Part shown: positions 1 through 9,100 of the stretch, one piece after another
How positions within the stretch are numbered: position 1 is the stretch's first letter
How the letters are laid out: each line of letters begins with the position of its first letter
Assembly: GCF_017487345.1 (NCBI RefSeq)
Contig: NZ_CP062006.1
Location: forward strand, 3,044,001 to 3,108,000
Origin: Brevundimonas pondensis
GTDB taxonomy: Bacteria; Pseudomonadota; Alphaproteobacteria; Caulobacterales; Caulobacteraceae
DNA: 64,000 nt
Direction: 5' to 3'
Made by a program: the position numbers and the translations under genes
The notes under the pieces: generated by a model
The model's input: the letters and a program-made list of their open reading frames with translations, nothing else
Databases searched by the model: none
Told to the model about the DNA's origin: nothing

Positions 1-2
1 GC

Positions 3-1043
3 GGCGCCAATTTCCTGAGCGAGAACCCACGCTTCGCCCTGTCGGCGCTGAAGCGGTTCACCCAGCACGACTTCCTCAAGATGGTCGAGCGCCACGGCAT
101 CGCCTGGCACGAAAAGACCCTGGGCCAGCTGTTCTGCGACGACAGCGCCAAGCAGATCATTCGCATGCTGACGGACGAGATGAAGGCGGCGGGCGTGGTC
201 CTGTCGCTGGGCCTCGGCGTCAAGACGATCGCCCGCGACGGCGAGCGCTTCACCGTCGATCTGGACGACGGCACCCGCGTCTCGGCGGCCTCGCTGGTGG
301 TGGCCACCGGCGGCAAGTCCATCCCCAAGATGGGCGCCACCGGCTGGGGCTATGAGGTGGCGCGGCAGTTCGACCTGCGGGTGACGGAGACGCGCCCCGC
401 CCTCGTCCCCCTGACCTTCGAACCCGGCCTGCTGGAACAGCTCAAACCGCTAGCGGGCGTAGCCGTGGACGCCGTGGTCAAGACGGCCGCCAACTCGGCC
501 TCAAGCAGCCCGAAGGGCGATAGGCCCCAGTTTAAGGAAGCGATGCTGTTCACGCACAGGGGGCTGTCGGGGCCGTCGATCCTGCAGATCAGCTCCTACT
601 GGCGCGAGGGCGAGGCCATTACGGTCAACATGGCGCCGGGCGAAGACGTGGCCGCACGCCTGCTGGCCGCCAAGACCGAAAACGGCAAGCAGGCGGTGCA
701 CACGGCGCTCGGCCATATCATCCCCCGCCGTCTGGCCGAGGTGATCTGCGCCCGCGAAGGCCTGTCGGGCAAGCTGGCCGAGGTCGGCGACAAGAAGCTG
801 CGGGCCATGGCCGAGACGGTCAACGCCTGGACCGTCAAGCCGGTCGGGTCCGAGGGCTATCGCACCGCCGAGGTGACCTTGGGCGGGGTCGACACCGCCG
901 CCCTGGATCAGCAGACCATGGAGGCGAAGTCCGTCCCCGGCCTCTTCTTCATCGGCGAGGTGGTCGACGTCACCGGCTGGCTGGGCGGCTACAACTTCCA
1001 ATGGGCCTGGTCGTCCGGCTGGGCGGCGGGGCAGACCTGCTAG
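3..1043 (+). CDS. NAD(P)/FAD-dependent oxidoreductase, HI0933/YhiN family (5' end outside window)
   Basis: The frame is already open at base 3, so the N-terminal Rossmann FAD-binding motif lies upstream of the window. What remains is the catalytic insert and C-terminal half of a HI0933/YhiN-type flavoprotein. The reading begins GANFLSENPRF, continues through KTLGQLFCDDSAKQI and an ATGGKSIPKMGATGWGY segment, and ends with FIGEVVDVTGWLGGYNFQWAW, the family's closing FAD contact. The family is annotated as aminoacetone oxidase-like, but its physiological substrate is poorly known. An internal ATG at 81 is not the true start, because family homology continues upstream of it. It stands alone before a 130-base gap and shows no operon partner in the window. 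Confidence 0.85.
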   Translation, partial: GANFLSENPRFALSALKRFTQHDFLKMVERHGIAWHEKTLGQLFCDDSAKQIIRMLTDEMKAAGVVLSLGLGVKTIARDGERFTVDLDDGTRVSAASLVVATGGKSIPKMGATGWGYEVARQFDLRVTETRPALVPLTFEPGLLEQLKPLAGVAVDAVVKTAANSASSSPKGDRPQFKEAMLFTHRGLSGPSILQISSYWREGEAITVNMAPGEDVAARLLAAKTENGKQAVHTALGHIIPRRLAEVICAREGLSGKLAEVGDKKLRAMAETVNAWTVKPVGSEGYRTAEVTLGGVDTAALDQQTMEAKSVPGLFFIGEVVDVTGWLGGYNFQWAWSSGWAAGQTC

Positions 1044-1173
1044 ACCCTGCGGCGTCTGCGCACGTTGTCGGCGGATCGAGGCGACCCTAACTCTATCCTC
1101 AGCGGGACGGGCCCCTCTGGCGGCGCTTCGGCGACGTGATGTCGGACCGCATCATTCGATGACGAGGACCCCC

Positions 1174-1509
1174 ATGCCCCTGTTGATGTGCCCCAACGAC
1201 AACGCCGCCATGCAGACCCTGGACCGCAACGGCGTCCAGTTCGACATGTGCCCGACCTGCCGCGGCGTCTGGCTGGATCGCGGCGAACTGGAGAAGCTGA
1301 TGGCCAGCGCCGCCGAGGAGGGCCGCGCCACCGCCCCGCAGGCCGCGCCGCAGCCGACCTATCAGCAGCCGGCGCAACAGCAACCCTGGGGCGGCCAGCC
1401 GCAGGGCTATCGTGAACCGCCGCGCTACAAGGACGACCGTCACCGCGACGACGACTACCACTACCGCAAGAAGAAGAAGCGGATGGACATCTTCGACATC
1501 TTCGACTGA
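1174..1509 (+). CDS. Small zinc-ribbon (TFIIB-type) protein
   Basis: A 111-residue protein. Its N-terminal half is a compact zinc ribbon: MCPNDN with a first cysteine, then CPTCRGVWLDRGELEKL with a CxxC pair. This is the signature of the zf-TFIIB family of small bacterial proteins. A low-complexity Gln/Pro linker follows, then a strongly charged tail (DDRHRDDDYHYRKKKKR) ending DIFDIFD. I chose the ATG at 1174, which gives the usual family start MPLLMCP and has GAGGA just upstream. An in-frame ATG at 1159 would add five residues. Family members are cytosolic with no firmly established function. The gene converges on the next one with only four bases between stops. Confidence 0.75.
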   Translation: MPLLMCPNDNAAMQTLDRNGVQFDMCPTCRGVWLDRGELEKLMASAAEEGRATAPQAAPQPTYQQPAQQQPWGGQPQGYREPPRYKDDRHRDDDYHYRKKKKRMDIFDIFD

Positions 1510-1513
1510 AGCG

Positions 1514-3226
1514 TCAGGCGGCCAGACCAACGGCCTGCATCAGCGGTCGCAGGACCTGGACGGTCTCGGGCGCAGACGAAAGGGCTGCCCGAACCTCGGG
1601 CGCGCGGAACAGCTTGACGGCTTCCGCCCTGGCGCGGTCCGCCACGGGACCGGTTGGACCGGTTTCGCCCGCCGCCAGTCTCAGCAAGGCCGCCAGCTTC
1701 TGCGGCGCGGGGACCGGCGCACGAACGATCTGAGCCGTCAGCCGGGCATCCGCTTCGACGGCGCCTCCGACCACGCCCAGGGCGTCCACGACGGAGTCAC
1801 GGTCACGCTCGGACAGACCGGCGTTGCCCACGGCCCGCTGCAGGCCCGACAGGGCCGACAGCTTCTGCCCCGGCGTCTGGCCCGACGCCCGCATCTCGGT
1901 CTCGAATCGCAAGGAGGTGACGCAAGCATCCAGCCATCGCGCCGCCGAACGCTTGTTGCCTCCGCCGGTGACGTTTTCACACAGACGCGTCAGGCGCTCG
2001 GCTTCGCACAGGATGGTAGGACATCCCTGAACGTAGGCGGCGACGAAATCGGCTGTCACCAGACTCTTGGAGCGTTCGACGAAGGCGGTTTGCACCTCCT
2101 CCAATGTCAGCAGACGCCCGGCGGTCGCCGTCAGGGTCATAGCCAGGGCGCGCAGGATGTCTATCTCGCCCTCGGCGTCGCCAGGCCGCAGTCGGCGCTG
2201 GCTCATCAGCTCCCGCACCACCATCCTCGCCAGAGAAGCCGACAGCAGGGGAAACTCTCCGGCCGCCAGACGTTCGCCGAGGCGCGCAGGTCCGCCTTCG
2301 ACCGGCGGGACCAGAACGGCCAGACGCGGGTCGTGCGCGGTCAGTGCGCCGATCTCACGCGGGGCGACCATACGCACCACCGCCGCCAGGCTGGAGCCCT
2401 GATCCAGAGCCGGGCCGACGATCTGGGCCAGACTGCTGCGTCCGGCGAACAGTTCGCATAGAAGTTGCTCGATCGGCACCATCACCAGAGCGCGCGGCGG
2501 CCCTTCGTGCGGCGCCCGATCGCACAGGTCCATCAAGCGATCCAGTCGCGCCCTCGCCCCCTTCACCCCTTTCAGGGCGCCGGCCACCACGCCGCCCATG
2601 ACGAAGGCGCGATCGGGCGCGCCGCTCAGTCGATGGGCCACGTCGGCGATCGAACGCTCGGCCAGGCCGGGAAACTGATCGCGACGGCCAGCCTGGAGCA
2701 GGCGTTCGATGGCCTGCTCGGCCAGCCGCAGATAGTGGCGGACCAGATCATGGACGGGCTGGCCCGTGCCCTGGGCTTCAGGCACGGCCACCTTCTGAAT
2801 AGCGTGCTGCAACTCCACGCCCGAAGCCTCCAGGCGCTCGGCCAGATCAGGCCTGTGCAGCAGTTCGAAGGCCGTCGCCCCCTGCCGGCTCAACCAGTCC
2901 TCCAGCACCCGCCCGATCAGTTCGCGCGCATGGGGGGCGTAAAGATCTTGCGGCGCCCGACAGGTCGGGCCAGCCCGATCGGACTGGACGACGGCCTTGC
3001 GCTTGATTTCCGGCGCGCCGCGATTCAGCACGACGACGCTGGCGAACTCCATGGTGTCAGGGTCCAGGGTTTCCTTGGTCACCCGAACGGCGCAGGCCTG
3101 GCCGTCGCGCAGCATGTCTTCGGCGACCTCGACAGCCTTCTTTCGCTCCTCGGTCGCCATCGCCAGCGACCAGGACGCGGGCGGCGTCTTGCGGATATAG
3201 ACTTCGTAGTGAACCGGACCGGCCAT
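1514..3226 (-). CDS. Unrecognised conserved-looking protein, about 570 residues
   Basis: I do not recognise a named domain. The first 80 residues look like a small mixed alpha/beta unit (MAGPVHYEVYIRKTPPASW, then ATEERKKAVEVAEDML and VRVTKETLDP). The rest is a long helical, Ala/Leu/Arg-rich region with a possible repeat character, such as HDLVRHYLRLAEQAIERLL and ERSIADVAHRLSGAPDRAFVMG. No signal peptide or membrane segment is seen, so it is probably cytosolic. The start is uncertain: I prefer the ATG at 3226, which opens the compact domain, but ATGs at 3256 and further upstream are in frame. It lies back to back with chvI, about 220 bases apart, where Rhizobiales usually have pckA. A link to the envelope-stress system is only a guess from position. 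Confidence 0.6.
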   Translation of the reverse strand: MAGPVHYEVYIRKTPPASWSLAMATEERKKAVEVAEDMLRDGQACAVRVTKETLDPDTMEFASVVVLNRGAPEIKRKAVVQSDRAGPTCRAPQDLYAPHARELIGRVLEDWLSRQGATAFELLHRPDLAERLEASGVELQHAIQKVAVPEAQGTGQPVHDLVRHYLRLAEQAIERLLQAGRRDQFPGLAERSIADVAHRLSGAPDRAFVMGGVVAGALKGVKGARARLDRLMDLCDRAPHEGPPRALVMVPIEQLLCELFAGRSSLAQIVGPALDQGSSLAAVVRMVAPREIGALTAHDPRLAVLVPPVEGGPARLGERLAAGEFPLLSASLARMVVRELMSQRRLRPGDAEGEIDILRALAMTLTATAGRLLTLEEVQTAFVERSKSLVTADFVAAYVQGCPTILCEAERLTRLCENVTGGGNKRSAARWLDACVTSLRFETEMRASGQTPGQKLSALSGLQRAVGNAGLSERDRDSVVDALGVVGGAVEADARLTAQIVRAPVPAPQKLAALLRLAAGETGPTGPVADRARAEAVKLFRAPEVRAALSSAPETVQVLRPLMQAVGLAA

Positions 3227-3448
3227 GGCGTCTTTCAGGCGTCTGTGCCCGCTCATCGTGCGCCGACAGGCTTTAAGGCGAGGTTTCGCCTTTTCACCGC
3301 CAAGGTTGAAAGACAGGCTCTGGCGAACCATTTGCTGTGGCCGTAATGTCACCACGATGGGATAGAACGGTTACGCTTGTCGCGCGTTGAGCAATCGACT
3401 CGTGACGGCAGACCGGACGCCGCCGCCGCCCGCACTAAGGAGAAGCCC

Positions 3449-4153
3449 TTGGCCAACATCACCCTGGTCGACGACGACGAGAACATCGTCGCTTCCGTAT
3501 CCCTGGCCCTTGAGAGCCACGGGCACAAGGTCACGGCCTATCATGACGGCGCCTCGGGCCTGGAAGCGCTTGAGACCACGCCGCCGGATCTGGCCATCCT
3601 GGACGTGAAGATGCCGCGCATGGACGGGATGGAGGTGCTGCGCCGCCTGCGTCAGACCTCGCAGATTCCGGTCATCATGCTGACGTCCAAGGACGAGGAG
3701 ATCGACGAGATCCTCGGCTTCAACCTCGGCGCCGACGACTATATCCACAAGCCTTTCAGCCAGCGCCTGCTGATCGAACGGGTCAAGGCCCTGCTGCGCC
3801 GCACCGGCGCCGACGGCGGCGAGGTCGAGACCGCGGCGGAAGCCGCCGGCAAGGCCATCAAGCGCGGCAAGCTGTCGATGGACCCGGCCCGTCACGAGAG
3901 CACCTGGGACGGCCGCCCGGTCAAGCTGACCGTCACCGAGTTCCTGCTGCTTCAGGCCCTGGCCCAGCGCCCCGGTTTCGTGAAGAGCCGCGACAGCCTG
4001 ATGGACGCCGCTTACGACGACCAGGTCTATGTCGACGACCGCACGATCGACAGCCACGTCAAGCGCATGCGCAAGAAGTTCCGGGTCGTCGATCCCGAGT
4101 TCGACGCGATCGAGACCCTGTATGGCGTCGGCTACCGCTACCGCGAGAGCTGA
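3449..4153 (+). CDS. chvI: ChvI-type response regulator
   Basis: OmpR/PhoB-class regulator of about 234 residues, partner of the sensor kinase encoded next. The receiver domain has the acidic pocket DDD at residues 8-10, the phospho-acceptor Asp in [12 protein letters not shown] (about residue 52) and the conserved Lys in MLTSKDEE. A winged-helix DNA-binding domain follows, with [14 protein letters not shown] as recognition region and a C-terminal [11 protein letters not shown] chose the TTG at 3449: AAGGAG at 3437-3442 sits six bases before it and the product begins [13 protein letters not shown] as in ChvI relatives. The upstream in-frame extension is not receiver-like. In alphaproteobacteria ChvG-ChvI controls cell-envelope, acid and osmotic stress genes. 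Confidence 0.9.
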   Translation: MANITLVDDDENIVASVSLALESHGHKVTAYHDGASGLEALETTPPDLAILDVKMPRMDGMEVLRRLRQTSQIPVIMLTSKDEEIDEILGFNLGADDYIHKPFSQRLLIERVKALLRRTGADGGEVETAAEAAGKAIKRGKLSMDPARHESTWDGRPVKLTVTEFLLLQALAQRPGFVKSRDSLMDAAYDDQVYVDDRTIDSHVKRMRKKFRVVDPEFDAIETLYGVGYRYRES

Positions 4154-5732
4154 GGCCGAAGACGCCCCGGCGCGGCGCCGATTCCGCTTCGGCGGATCGC
4201 GCCTGGGCGGCTTCATTCTCGCGCTCAATCTTCTCAGCCTGCTGATCCTGTTCGGCGGCGCCCTGGCGCTGAACGAGTGGCAACGCGGCCTGATCGAGGC
4301 GCGTCAGGAATCCCTGTCGTCCCAGGCCGAGCTGCTGGCCAATGTGCTGGGCGAGCTGGGCATCACCCGGGGCGAGCCCTATCCGATGCTGGACCCCGGA
4401 TCGGCGGGCCTGTGGCTGAGAGACAACTTCATCCCCGAAGGCCAGCGCGCCCGTCTGTATGACCAGGACGGCCTGCTGGTGTCCGACAGCTACGCCGTCA
4501 CCGACGCCATTCCGGGCGCGCCCCTTCCCCCCGCCAACCCCGCCGGAACGGCCCTGGCTCCGCTCCAGGCGTCGCCGCGTGAGGAAACGCGCCTGGCCCG
4601 CGCCAATACGGAACTGTCAGCCGAGGTCGAGCGCGCCCTGCAGGGTGCGCCCCAGGCCGGCGTGCGCCGCAACGAGAACGGGGACCGGGTCGTCTCCGTC
4701 TCCCTGCCCGTACGTCACGTCCAGCAGGTGCTGGGCGTCCTGACGCTGGAAGCGGGCGACGTGGACCAGACCCTGGACGCCCAGCGCCGCGCCCTGACCC
4801 CCTTCGCCCTGGTGGCCCTGGCGGTCAATCTTCTGGCCTCGCTGGTGCTGCATCTGTTCGTGGCTCGACCGGTCATGCGCCTTTCGGCGGCGGCGGACCA
4901 GGTGCGTCTGCAGCGCGCCCGCGCCATCTCCCTGCCCGACCTTGAGGACCGCAAGGACGAGATCGGCGACCTGGCCCGCGCCCTGGAGTCGATGACCGAA
5001 ACCCTGTCGACGCGCATGGACGCCATCGAACGCTTCGCCGCCGATGTCAGCCACGAGATCAAGAACCCCCTGACCTCGATCCGCTCGGCGCTGGAAACCC
5101 TGCCCCTGGTCAAGACCGACGAGCAGAGAGGCCGCCTGACCAACCTGCTGCAACAGGACGTGAGGCGCCTGGATCGCCTGATCACCGACATCTCCAACGC
5201 CTCGCGTCTGGACGCCGAACTGTCGCGTGACCGGCCGCGCCTGATCGACCTCAACGAGTTGCTGGGCGACATCATCGCGGTCTATGAGGGCGGTCAGAAG
5301 CCGGGCGAGGCCGTGGTCCGCTTCGCCTCGACCGCCGAGGCGGCGCGCGTGCTGGGCCGCGATATTCCTCTGGGCCAGGTGTTCCGCAACCTGATCGACA
5401 ACGCCCGCTCCTTCAGCCCGGCCGACGGCGAGGTCCGGGTGCGGCTGGAGCGCGACGACAGCCACCCCGACTGGCCCCTGCGCATCCGCGTCGAAGACGA
5501 CGGTCCCGGAATTCCGCCGGAGAACCTCGAGACCGTGTTCGAGCGCTTCTACACCTCGCGGCCCAAGGGCACGGCCTTCGGCGCCAACTCGGGACTGGGC
5601 CTGTCCATCGTGCGTCAGATCATCGACGCCCACGGCGGGCGGGTCCATGCCGAGAACCGCACCGACGAAACCGGCGCCGTCGTCGGCGCCCGCTTTGAAG
5701 TCCTTCTGCCTCTGGCTGGACGACGCCCATGA
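4122..5732 (+). CDS. chvG: ChvG-type sensor histidine kinase
   Basis: Membrane sensor kinase of about 536 residues. A first transmembrane helix ([20 protein letters not shown]) is followed by a periplasmic domain, a second helix ([19 protein letters not shown]), a HAMP linker, and a dimerisation/phosphoacceptor domain with the H-box [15 protein letters not shown]. The ATPase domain has the N-box (NLIDNARSF), DDGPGIP and SGLGLSIV. The ATG at 4122 lies inside the end of chvI, giving a 32-base overlap and likely translational coupling. The stop overlaps the following hprK start (ATGA). The chvI-chvG-hprK order is the usual alphaproteobacterial arrangement and links envelope sensing to the PTS-type phosphorelay. 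Confidence 0.9.
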   Translation: MASATATARAEAEDAPARRRFRFGGSRLGGFILALNLLSLLILFGGALALNEWQRGLIEARQESLSSQAELLANVLGELGITRGEPYPMLDPGSAGLWLRDNFIPEGQRARLYDQDGLLVSDSYAVTDAIPGAPLPPANPAGTALAPLQASPREETRLARANTELSAEVERALQGAPQAGVRRNENGDRVVSVSLPVRHVQQVLGVLTLEAGDVDQTLDAQRRALTPFALVALAVNLLASLVLHLFVARPVMRLSAAADQVRLQRARAISLPDLEDRKDEIGDLARALESMTETLSTRMDAIERFAADVSHEIKNPLTSIRSALETLPLVKTDEQRGRLTNLLQQDVRRLDRLITDISNASRLDAELSRDRPRLIDLNELLGDIIAVYEGGQKPGEAVVRFASTAEAARVLGRDIPLGQVFRNLIDNARSFSPADGEVRVRLERDDSHPDWPLRIRVEDDGPGIPPENLETVFERFYTSRPKGTAFGANSGLGLSIVRQIIDAHGGRVHAENRTDETGAVVGARFEVLLPLAGRRP

Positions 5733-6154
5733 CAATGCAACCCATCCACGCCACCGCCGTCGCCCGCCACACGCCCGCCGGCTGGCGCGGCGCCCTGATC
5801 CAGGGGCCGTCCGGCGTCGGCAAGAGCGATCTGGCCCTGCGGCTGATCGGCCAGGGCTGGCGACTGATCGCCGATGACTGGACCCATCTGTGGGCCTCCA
5901 GCGGCGCCCTCTACGCCGCCGCCCCGACCGCGATCACCGGCAAGATCGAAGTGCGCGGCCTGGGCATCGTCGCCGCGCCGCTATGGCCGATGACCCGGAT
6001 CGTGCTGGCCGTCGCCTGCACGCACGAGCCTGTCGAACGCCTGCCGGAAGCCGCCGCCTGGACCTGGGACGGCGTGATGATTCCGCAGTTGCGGCTGGAC
6101 CCGCGCCCAGCCTCGGCGGGGCAGGTGGTCGCAACTGCGCTCGCCGCTCTTTGA
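5729..6154 (+). CDS. hprK: HPr kinase/phosphorylase, short alphaproteobacterial form
   Basis: 141-residue cytosolic enzyme that phosphorylates and dephosphorylates a serine of HPr. It has a P-loop GPSGVGKS at residues 26-33, an Asp pair after it (LIADDW), and the signature EVRGLGI. It lacks the N-terminal domain of the roughly 310-residue Firmicutes enzyme, as is normal in alphaproteobacteria, where it acts with an EIIA and HPr but no sugar permease. It starts at an ATGA overlap with chvG. The EIIA gene follows after about 107 bases and HPr after that, so substrate and enzyme are encoded together. Confidence 0.9.
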   Translation: MTMQPIHATAVARHTPAGWRGALIQGPSGVGKSDLALRLIGQGWRLIADDWTHLWASSGALYAAAPTAITGKIEVRGLGIVAAPLWPMTRIVLAVACTHEPVERLPEAAAWTWDGVMIPQLRLDPRPASAGQVVATALAAL

Positions 6155-6261
6155 ACCGTGGCGCGATTGCCTTATGAAGGCCGGCTTGCAGATTAGTCGG
6201 AGCGCTCGATGCGCGCCGCTGGGAGCAGAAGCGCGGGGCGTATTGTCTTGGTGAAGCCTTC

Positions 6262-6666
6262 ATGATCGGGCTGGTGATCGTCACCCACGGGGGACTGGCC
6301 TCGGAATTCCTGGCGGCGATGGAGCACGTGGTCGGCCCTCAAAGGGGCGTGGCCGCGATCTGCATCGGCCCCGAGGACGACATGGAACGACGTCGCCGCG
6401 ACATCGTCGATGCAGCGGCCGCCGTGAACGACGGCGACGGCGTAATCCTGCTGACCGACATGTTCGGCGGCACGCCCTCCAACCTGGCCATTTCCGTGAT
6501 GGAACAGACCCACGCCGAGGTTATCGCCGGGCTGAACCTGCCGATGCTGATCAAGCTGGCCAGCGTGCGGGGTCGCGAGAGCCTTGAGACCTGCGTCGCC
6601 CATGCGCAGGACGCGGGCCGCAAGTACATCTCGGTGGCCTCCTGGGTTCTGTCGGGGGAAAAATGA
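6262..6666 (+). CDS. PTS EIIA component, mannose family
   Basis: 134-residue cytosolic phosphocarrier of the EIIA-Man (ManX N-domain) fold. The phosphorylated histidine is His9 in VIVTHGGLA. The DMFGGTPSN loop and the LNLPMLIKLA segment are typical of the family. No EIIB, C or D permease domains are nearby, so this is a regulatory phosphorelay component rather than a sugar importer. The stop overlaps the HPr start (ATGA at 6663-6666), implying coupled translation. No strong Shine-Dalgarno is seen before the ATG at 6262. The 107 bases upstream could hold a separate promoter. Confidence 0.9.
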   Translation: MIGLVIVTHGGLASEFLAAMEHVVGPQRGVAAICIGPEDDMERRRRDIVDAAAAVNDGDGVILLTDMFGGTPSNLAISVMEQTHAEVIAGLNLPMLIKLASVRGRESLETCVAHAQDAGRKYISVASWVLSGEK

Positions 6667-6944
6667 GCGACGCGCCGGTTCAAGCCACCGTCAACATCTG
6701 CAACCAGCGCGGCCTGCACGCCCGTGCCTCGGCCAAGTTCGTCAAACTGGCCTCCGGTTTCGAATCCGAGATCCGGGTCACCCGCGACGGCGTTACGGTC
6801 GATGCCCGTTCCATCATGGGCCTGCTGATGCTGGGCGCAGGGATTGGCTGCGGCGTCGAAATCGAAGCCGAGGGCGCTGATGCGGCTGAAGCGGTCGAAG
6901 CGCTCAGCGATCTGGTGGCGCGCAAGTTCGACGAGGACCAGTAG
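6663..6944 (+). CDS. ptsH: HPr phosphocarrier protein
   Basis: 93-residue HPr. The EI-dependent phosphorylation site is His19 in RGLHARAS. The HprK-dependent regulatory serine is Ser50 in ARSIMGLLML, corresponding to Ser46 of classical HPr. Both sites are intact, so the protein can receive phosphate from PEP via EI (not in this window) and be serine-phosphorylated by the HprK encoded two genes upstream. It is the last gene of the chvI-chvG-hprK-EIIA-HPr series and is followed by a short palindrome shared with the convergent gene. Confidence 0.92.
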   Translation: MSDAPVQATVNICNQRGLHARASAKFVKLASGFESEIRVTRDGVTVDARSIMGLLMLGAGIGCGVEIEAEGADAAEAVEALSDLVARKFDEDQ

Positions 6945-6964
6945 GGTCCTCGTCGCCTCGTCCG

Positions 6965-6982
6965 CGCCCTGAATTCAGGGCG
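6965..6982. terminator. Palindrome between convergent genes, possible weak terminator
   Basis: CGCCCTGAATTCAGGGCG is a perfect 18-base palindrome that can fold as a seven-base-pair stem with an AATT loop, followed on the + strand by TTTC. It sits just after the HPr gene and overlaps the stop codon of the convergent secreted-protein gene. The T-run is short, so termination is possible but not certain. Confidence 0.4.
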
Positions 6983-7451
6983 TTTCGGTGATCAGCAGGG
7001 TGGCGTTGGCCGTGCCGCCGCCGAAGGTGCCGATCCAGACGTCATAGGTGCCGCTGCGCGGCTTGTCGAAACGGACCTGGGCGTCGCCATCGCCATAGCC
7101 GTCGTCGTCGCAGGACCACTCGCCGTCCGGCCCGTTGATGATCAGGGTCGTGTCCACCGAAGACAGGGTGCGGAACACCAGGGGCAGTCGCCCAGCCTCA
7201 TAAGTGACTTCAAAATCCGGCGCGTCAGCGACCTTGCCGACACAGGCCGCCGGCAAGGGCGTATCGGCATAGGCGTCGATCGACCCGCCCGCCGTCACCG
7301 ATACGCGATAGGGGTCCGGCGTGAAGCCGGCTCTCAGCACGATCTCGCCATAGGTCGCCGTCTTGCTGGAATCCTGGGCCTGGGCGCCGAATGGCGCCGA
7401 AAGCAGAAGTGCGGCCGCAGCCGCAAGCACCCGTGTTTTCATCATCCGCAT
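6975..7451 (-). CDS. Small secreted protein with PPC-like beta domain
   Basis: About 158 residues. A clear Sec signal peptide (MMKTRVLAAAAALLLSAPF, cleavage near GAQAQ) precedes a beta-rich domain. The second half reads SSVDTTLIINGPDGEWSCDDDGYGDGDAQV, then SGTYDVWIGTFGGG and TLLITETP. This resembles bacterial pre-peptidase C-terminal (PPC) beta sandwiches, including the Asp-rich loop, but no protease is attached. It is probably periplasmic or secreted; its role is unknown. ATGs at 7451, 7445 and 7442 are all possible starts; 7451 has GAGACAGGG directly upstream. It lies downstream of the symporter gene, separated from it by a strong terminator. Confidence 0.6.
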   Translation of the reverse strand: MRMMKTRVLAAAAALLLSAPFGAQAQDSSKTATYGEIVLRAGFTPDPYRVSVTAGGSIDAYADTPLPAACVGKVADAPDFEVTYEAGRLPLVFRTLSSVDTTLIINGPDGEWSCDDDGYGDGDAQVRFDKPRSGTYDVWIGTFGGGTANATLLITETP

Positions 7452-7563
7452 CCCTGTCTCGCCGAACACCGGTCGAGATTGAAAGAGGTGCGCCGCACTG
7501 GCAGCGCCGTCAAGACGCCACATGCAGGGCGCGAAAAAGCCCGGATCGGCTCCGCCCTGCTCA

Positions 7564-7597
7564 AGAAAAACGGCCGCCCCGTCTGACAGGGCGGCCG
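7564..7597 (-). terminator. Rho-independent terminator of the symporter gene
   Basis: The arms CGGCCGCCC (7571-7579) and GGGCGGCCG (7589-7597) form a nine-base-pair GC stem. Read on the minus strand, the stem is followed by TTTTTCTT. It lies 26 bases past the symporter stop, in the correct orientation to end that transcript. Confidence 0.85.
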
Positions 7598-7622
7598 CTC
7601 ATCATCGACAGAAACCGGCGTG

Positions 7623-8888
7623 TCAGACGACAGCCGCCCCAGGAGCGCCTCCCCCCCCCTCGGGGATATCATCCAGCTCGCCTTCCCACTTGGCCACCAC
7701 GGCGGCGGCGACGGAGTTACCGACCACGTTGGTGGCCGAGCGGCCCATGTCGAGCAGGTGATCGACGCCCAGGACGATGGCGATCCAGGCTTCCGGCAGA
7801 CCGAAGTAGGTCAGAGTGGCCATGATGACGACCAGCGAGGCGCGCGGGATGCCGGCGATGCCCTTGGACGTCACCATCAGCAGCAGCAGCATGAAGACCT
7901 GCTGCGAGACGCTGAGGTGCACCCCGTGCGCCTGCATGATGAACATGGTGGCGAAGGTGCAGTAGAGCATCGAGCCGTCGAGGTTGAACGAATAGCCCAG
8001 CGGCAGGACGAAGCTGACGATGCGGCGACGCACGCCGACGGTGGGCAGGGCGTCCAGGATGCGCGGATAGGCGGCTTCCGAGCTGGCGGTCGAGAAGGCC
8101 AGCAGGGCCGGGGTGCGGATCACCTTGAACAGCGGCAGGACGCGACGGCCCAGCACCAGGGCGGCGGCCACGAACAGCAGGCCCCACAGCAGGGCCATCG
8201 AGCCGTAGAAGCCCAACACGAACTTGGCGTAGACGGCCAGCATCTCCAGACCTTGCGTGGCGATGGTCGAGGCCAGGGCCGCGAAGATGGCCAGCGGGGC
8301 CAGCTTCATCACGAACTCGGTCACCTTCAGCATGATGCTGGCGGCCTGTTCGACCAGGTTCAGCACCGCCGGCGCCTTGTCGTCCAGGGCGGCGACCGCC
8401 GTGCCGACGAACAGGGAGAAGACCACGATCTGCAGGATCTCGTTCTTGGCCATGGCGTCGAAGATCGACGTCGGCACCAGGTGGGTGACGAAGCCATGCA
8501 GCGAGAAGGCGTCGGTCGAGGCCGCCGGGGCCGTCGCCAGCGCCGCCTGCGGCAGGTGCATGCCCGCGCCCGGCTGCAGCAGTTGCACCATGATCAGGCC
8601 CAGCAGCAGAGACACCACCGAGGCGCCGATAAACCAGGTCATGGTCTTGACGCCGATCCGCCCGACCGAGGCGGCGTCCTCCATGTGAGCGATGCCCGCC
8701 ACGAGAGTGGTGAAGACCAGAGGCGCAATGATCATCTTGATCAGGCGCAGAAAGACGTCCGTGATCAGATTGAGATTCTTGGCCGCCGCGGCAGCCTGGT
8801 CCGCGTCGAGGGACTGATTGACGCCCCAACCGACCAACACGCCGAGAATCATGGCGCCGATAATGAGGTAGGCGAATATTCGGTTCAT
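7623..8888 (-). CDS. Dicarboxylate/amino acid:cation symporter (DAACS family)
   Basis: 421-residue inner-membrane carrier of the GltP/DctA family. It opens with a hydrophobic helix (IFAYLIIGAMILGVLVGWGV). The family re-entrant loops are seen as STASSEAAYP (the serine-rich hairpin) and PLGYSFNLDGSMLY, which matches the NxDG-type motif. A later segment, VVGNSVAAAVVAKWEGEL, also fits the family. It imports C4-dicarboxylates or acidic/neutral amino acids with H+ or Na+; the substrate cannot be fixed from sequence alone. The ATG at 8888 was chosen because it starts the first helix. The gene has its own terminator downstream. Confidence 0.88.
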   Translation of the reverse strand: MNRIFAYLIIGAMILGVLVGWGVNQSLDADQAAAAAKNLNLITDVFLRLIKMIIAPLVFTTLVAGIAHMEDAASVGRIGVKTMTWFIGASVVSLLLGLIMVQLLQPGAGMHLPQAALATAPAASTDAFSLHGFVTHLVPTSIFDAMAKNEILQIVVFSLFVGTAVAALDDKAPAVLNLVEQAASIMLKVTEFVMKLAPLAIFAALASTIATQGLEMLAVYAKFVLGFYGSMALLWGLLFVAAALVLGRRVLPLFKVIRTPALLAFSTASSEAAYPRILDALPTVGVRRRIVSFVLPLGYSFNLDGSMLYCTFATMFIMQAHGVHLSVSQQVFMLLLLMVTSKGIAGIPRASLVVIMATLTYFGLPEAWIAIVLGVDHLLDMGRSATNVVGNSVAAAVVAKWEGELDDIPEGGGGAPGAAVV

Positions 8889-9100
8889 TTTCAATGTTCC
8901 AACTGTACTCGGCTCACCCCGTCGGAACACTTCCCCCCGACCGTACGAGCTCCATCTATCGCATCAAAACAGGGTAGGGGTCGTTGAACCGTCCCCCTGC
9001 CCTGCCTTGTCGGTTTGTTGCTAAAGGCAATCGCGGCGCGCGCCTAGATCAGAACGTCACGCGCGACCCCAAGTCCCGAAACGGAAATCGCCACTGACCT

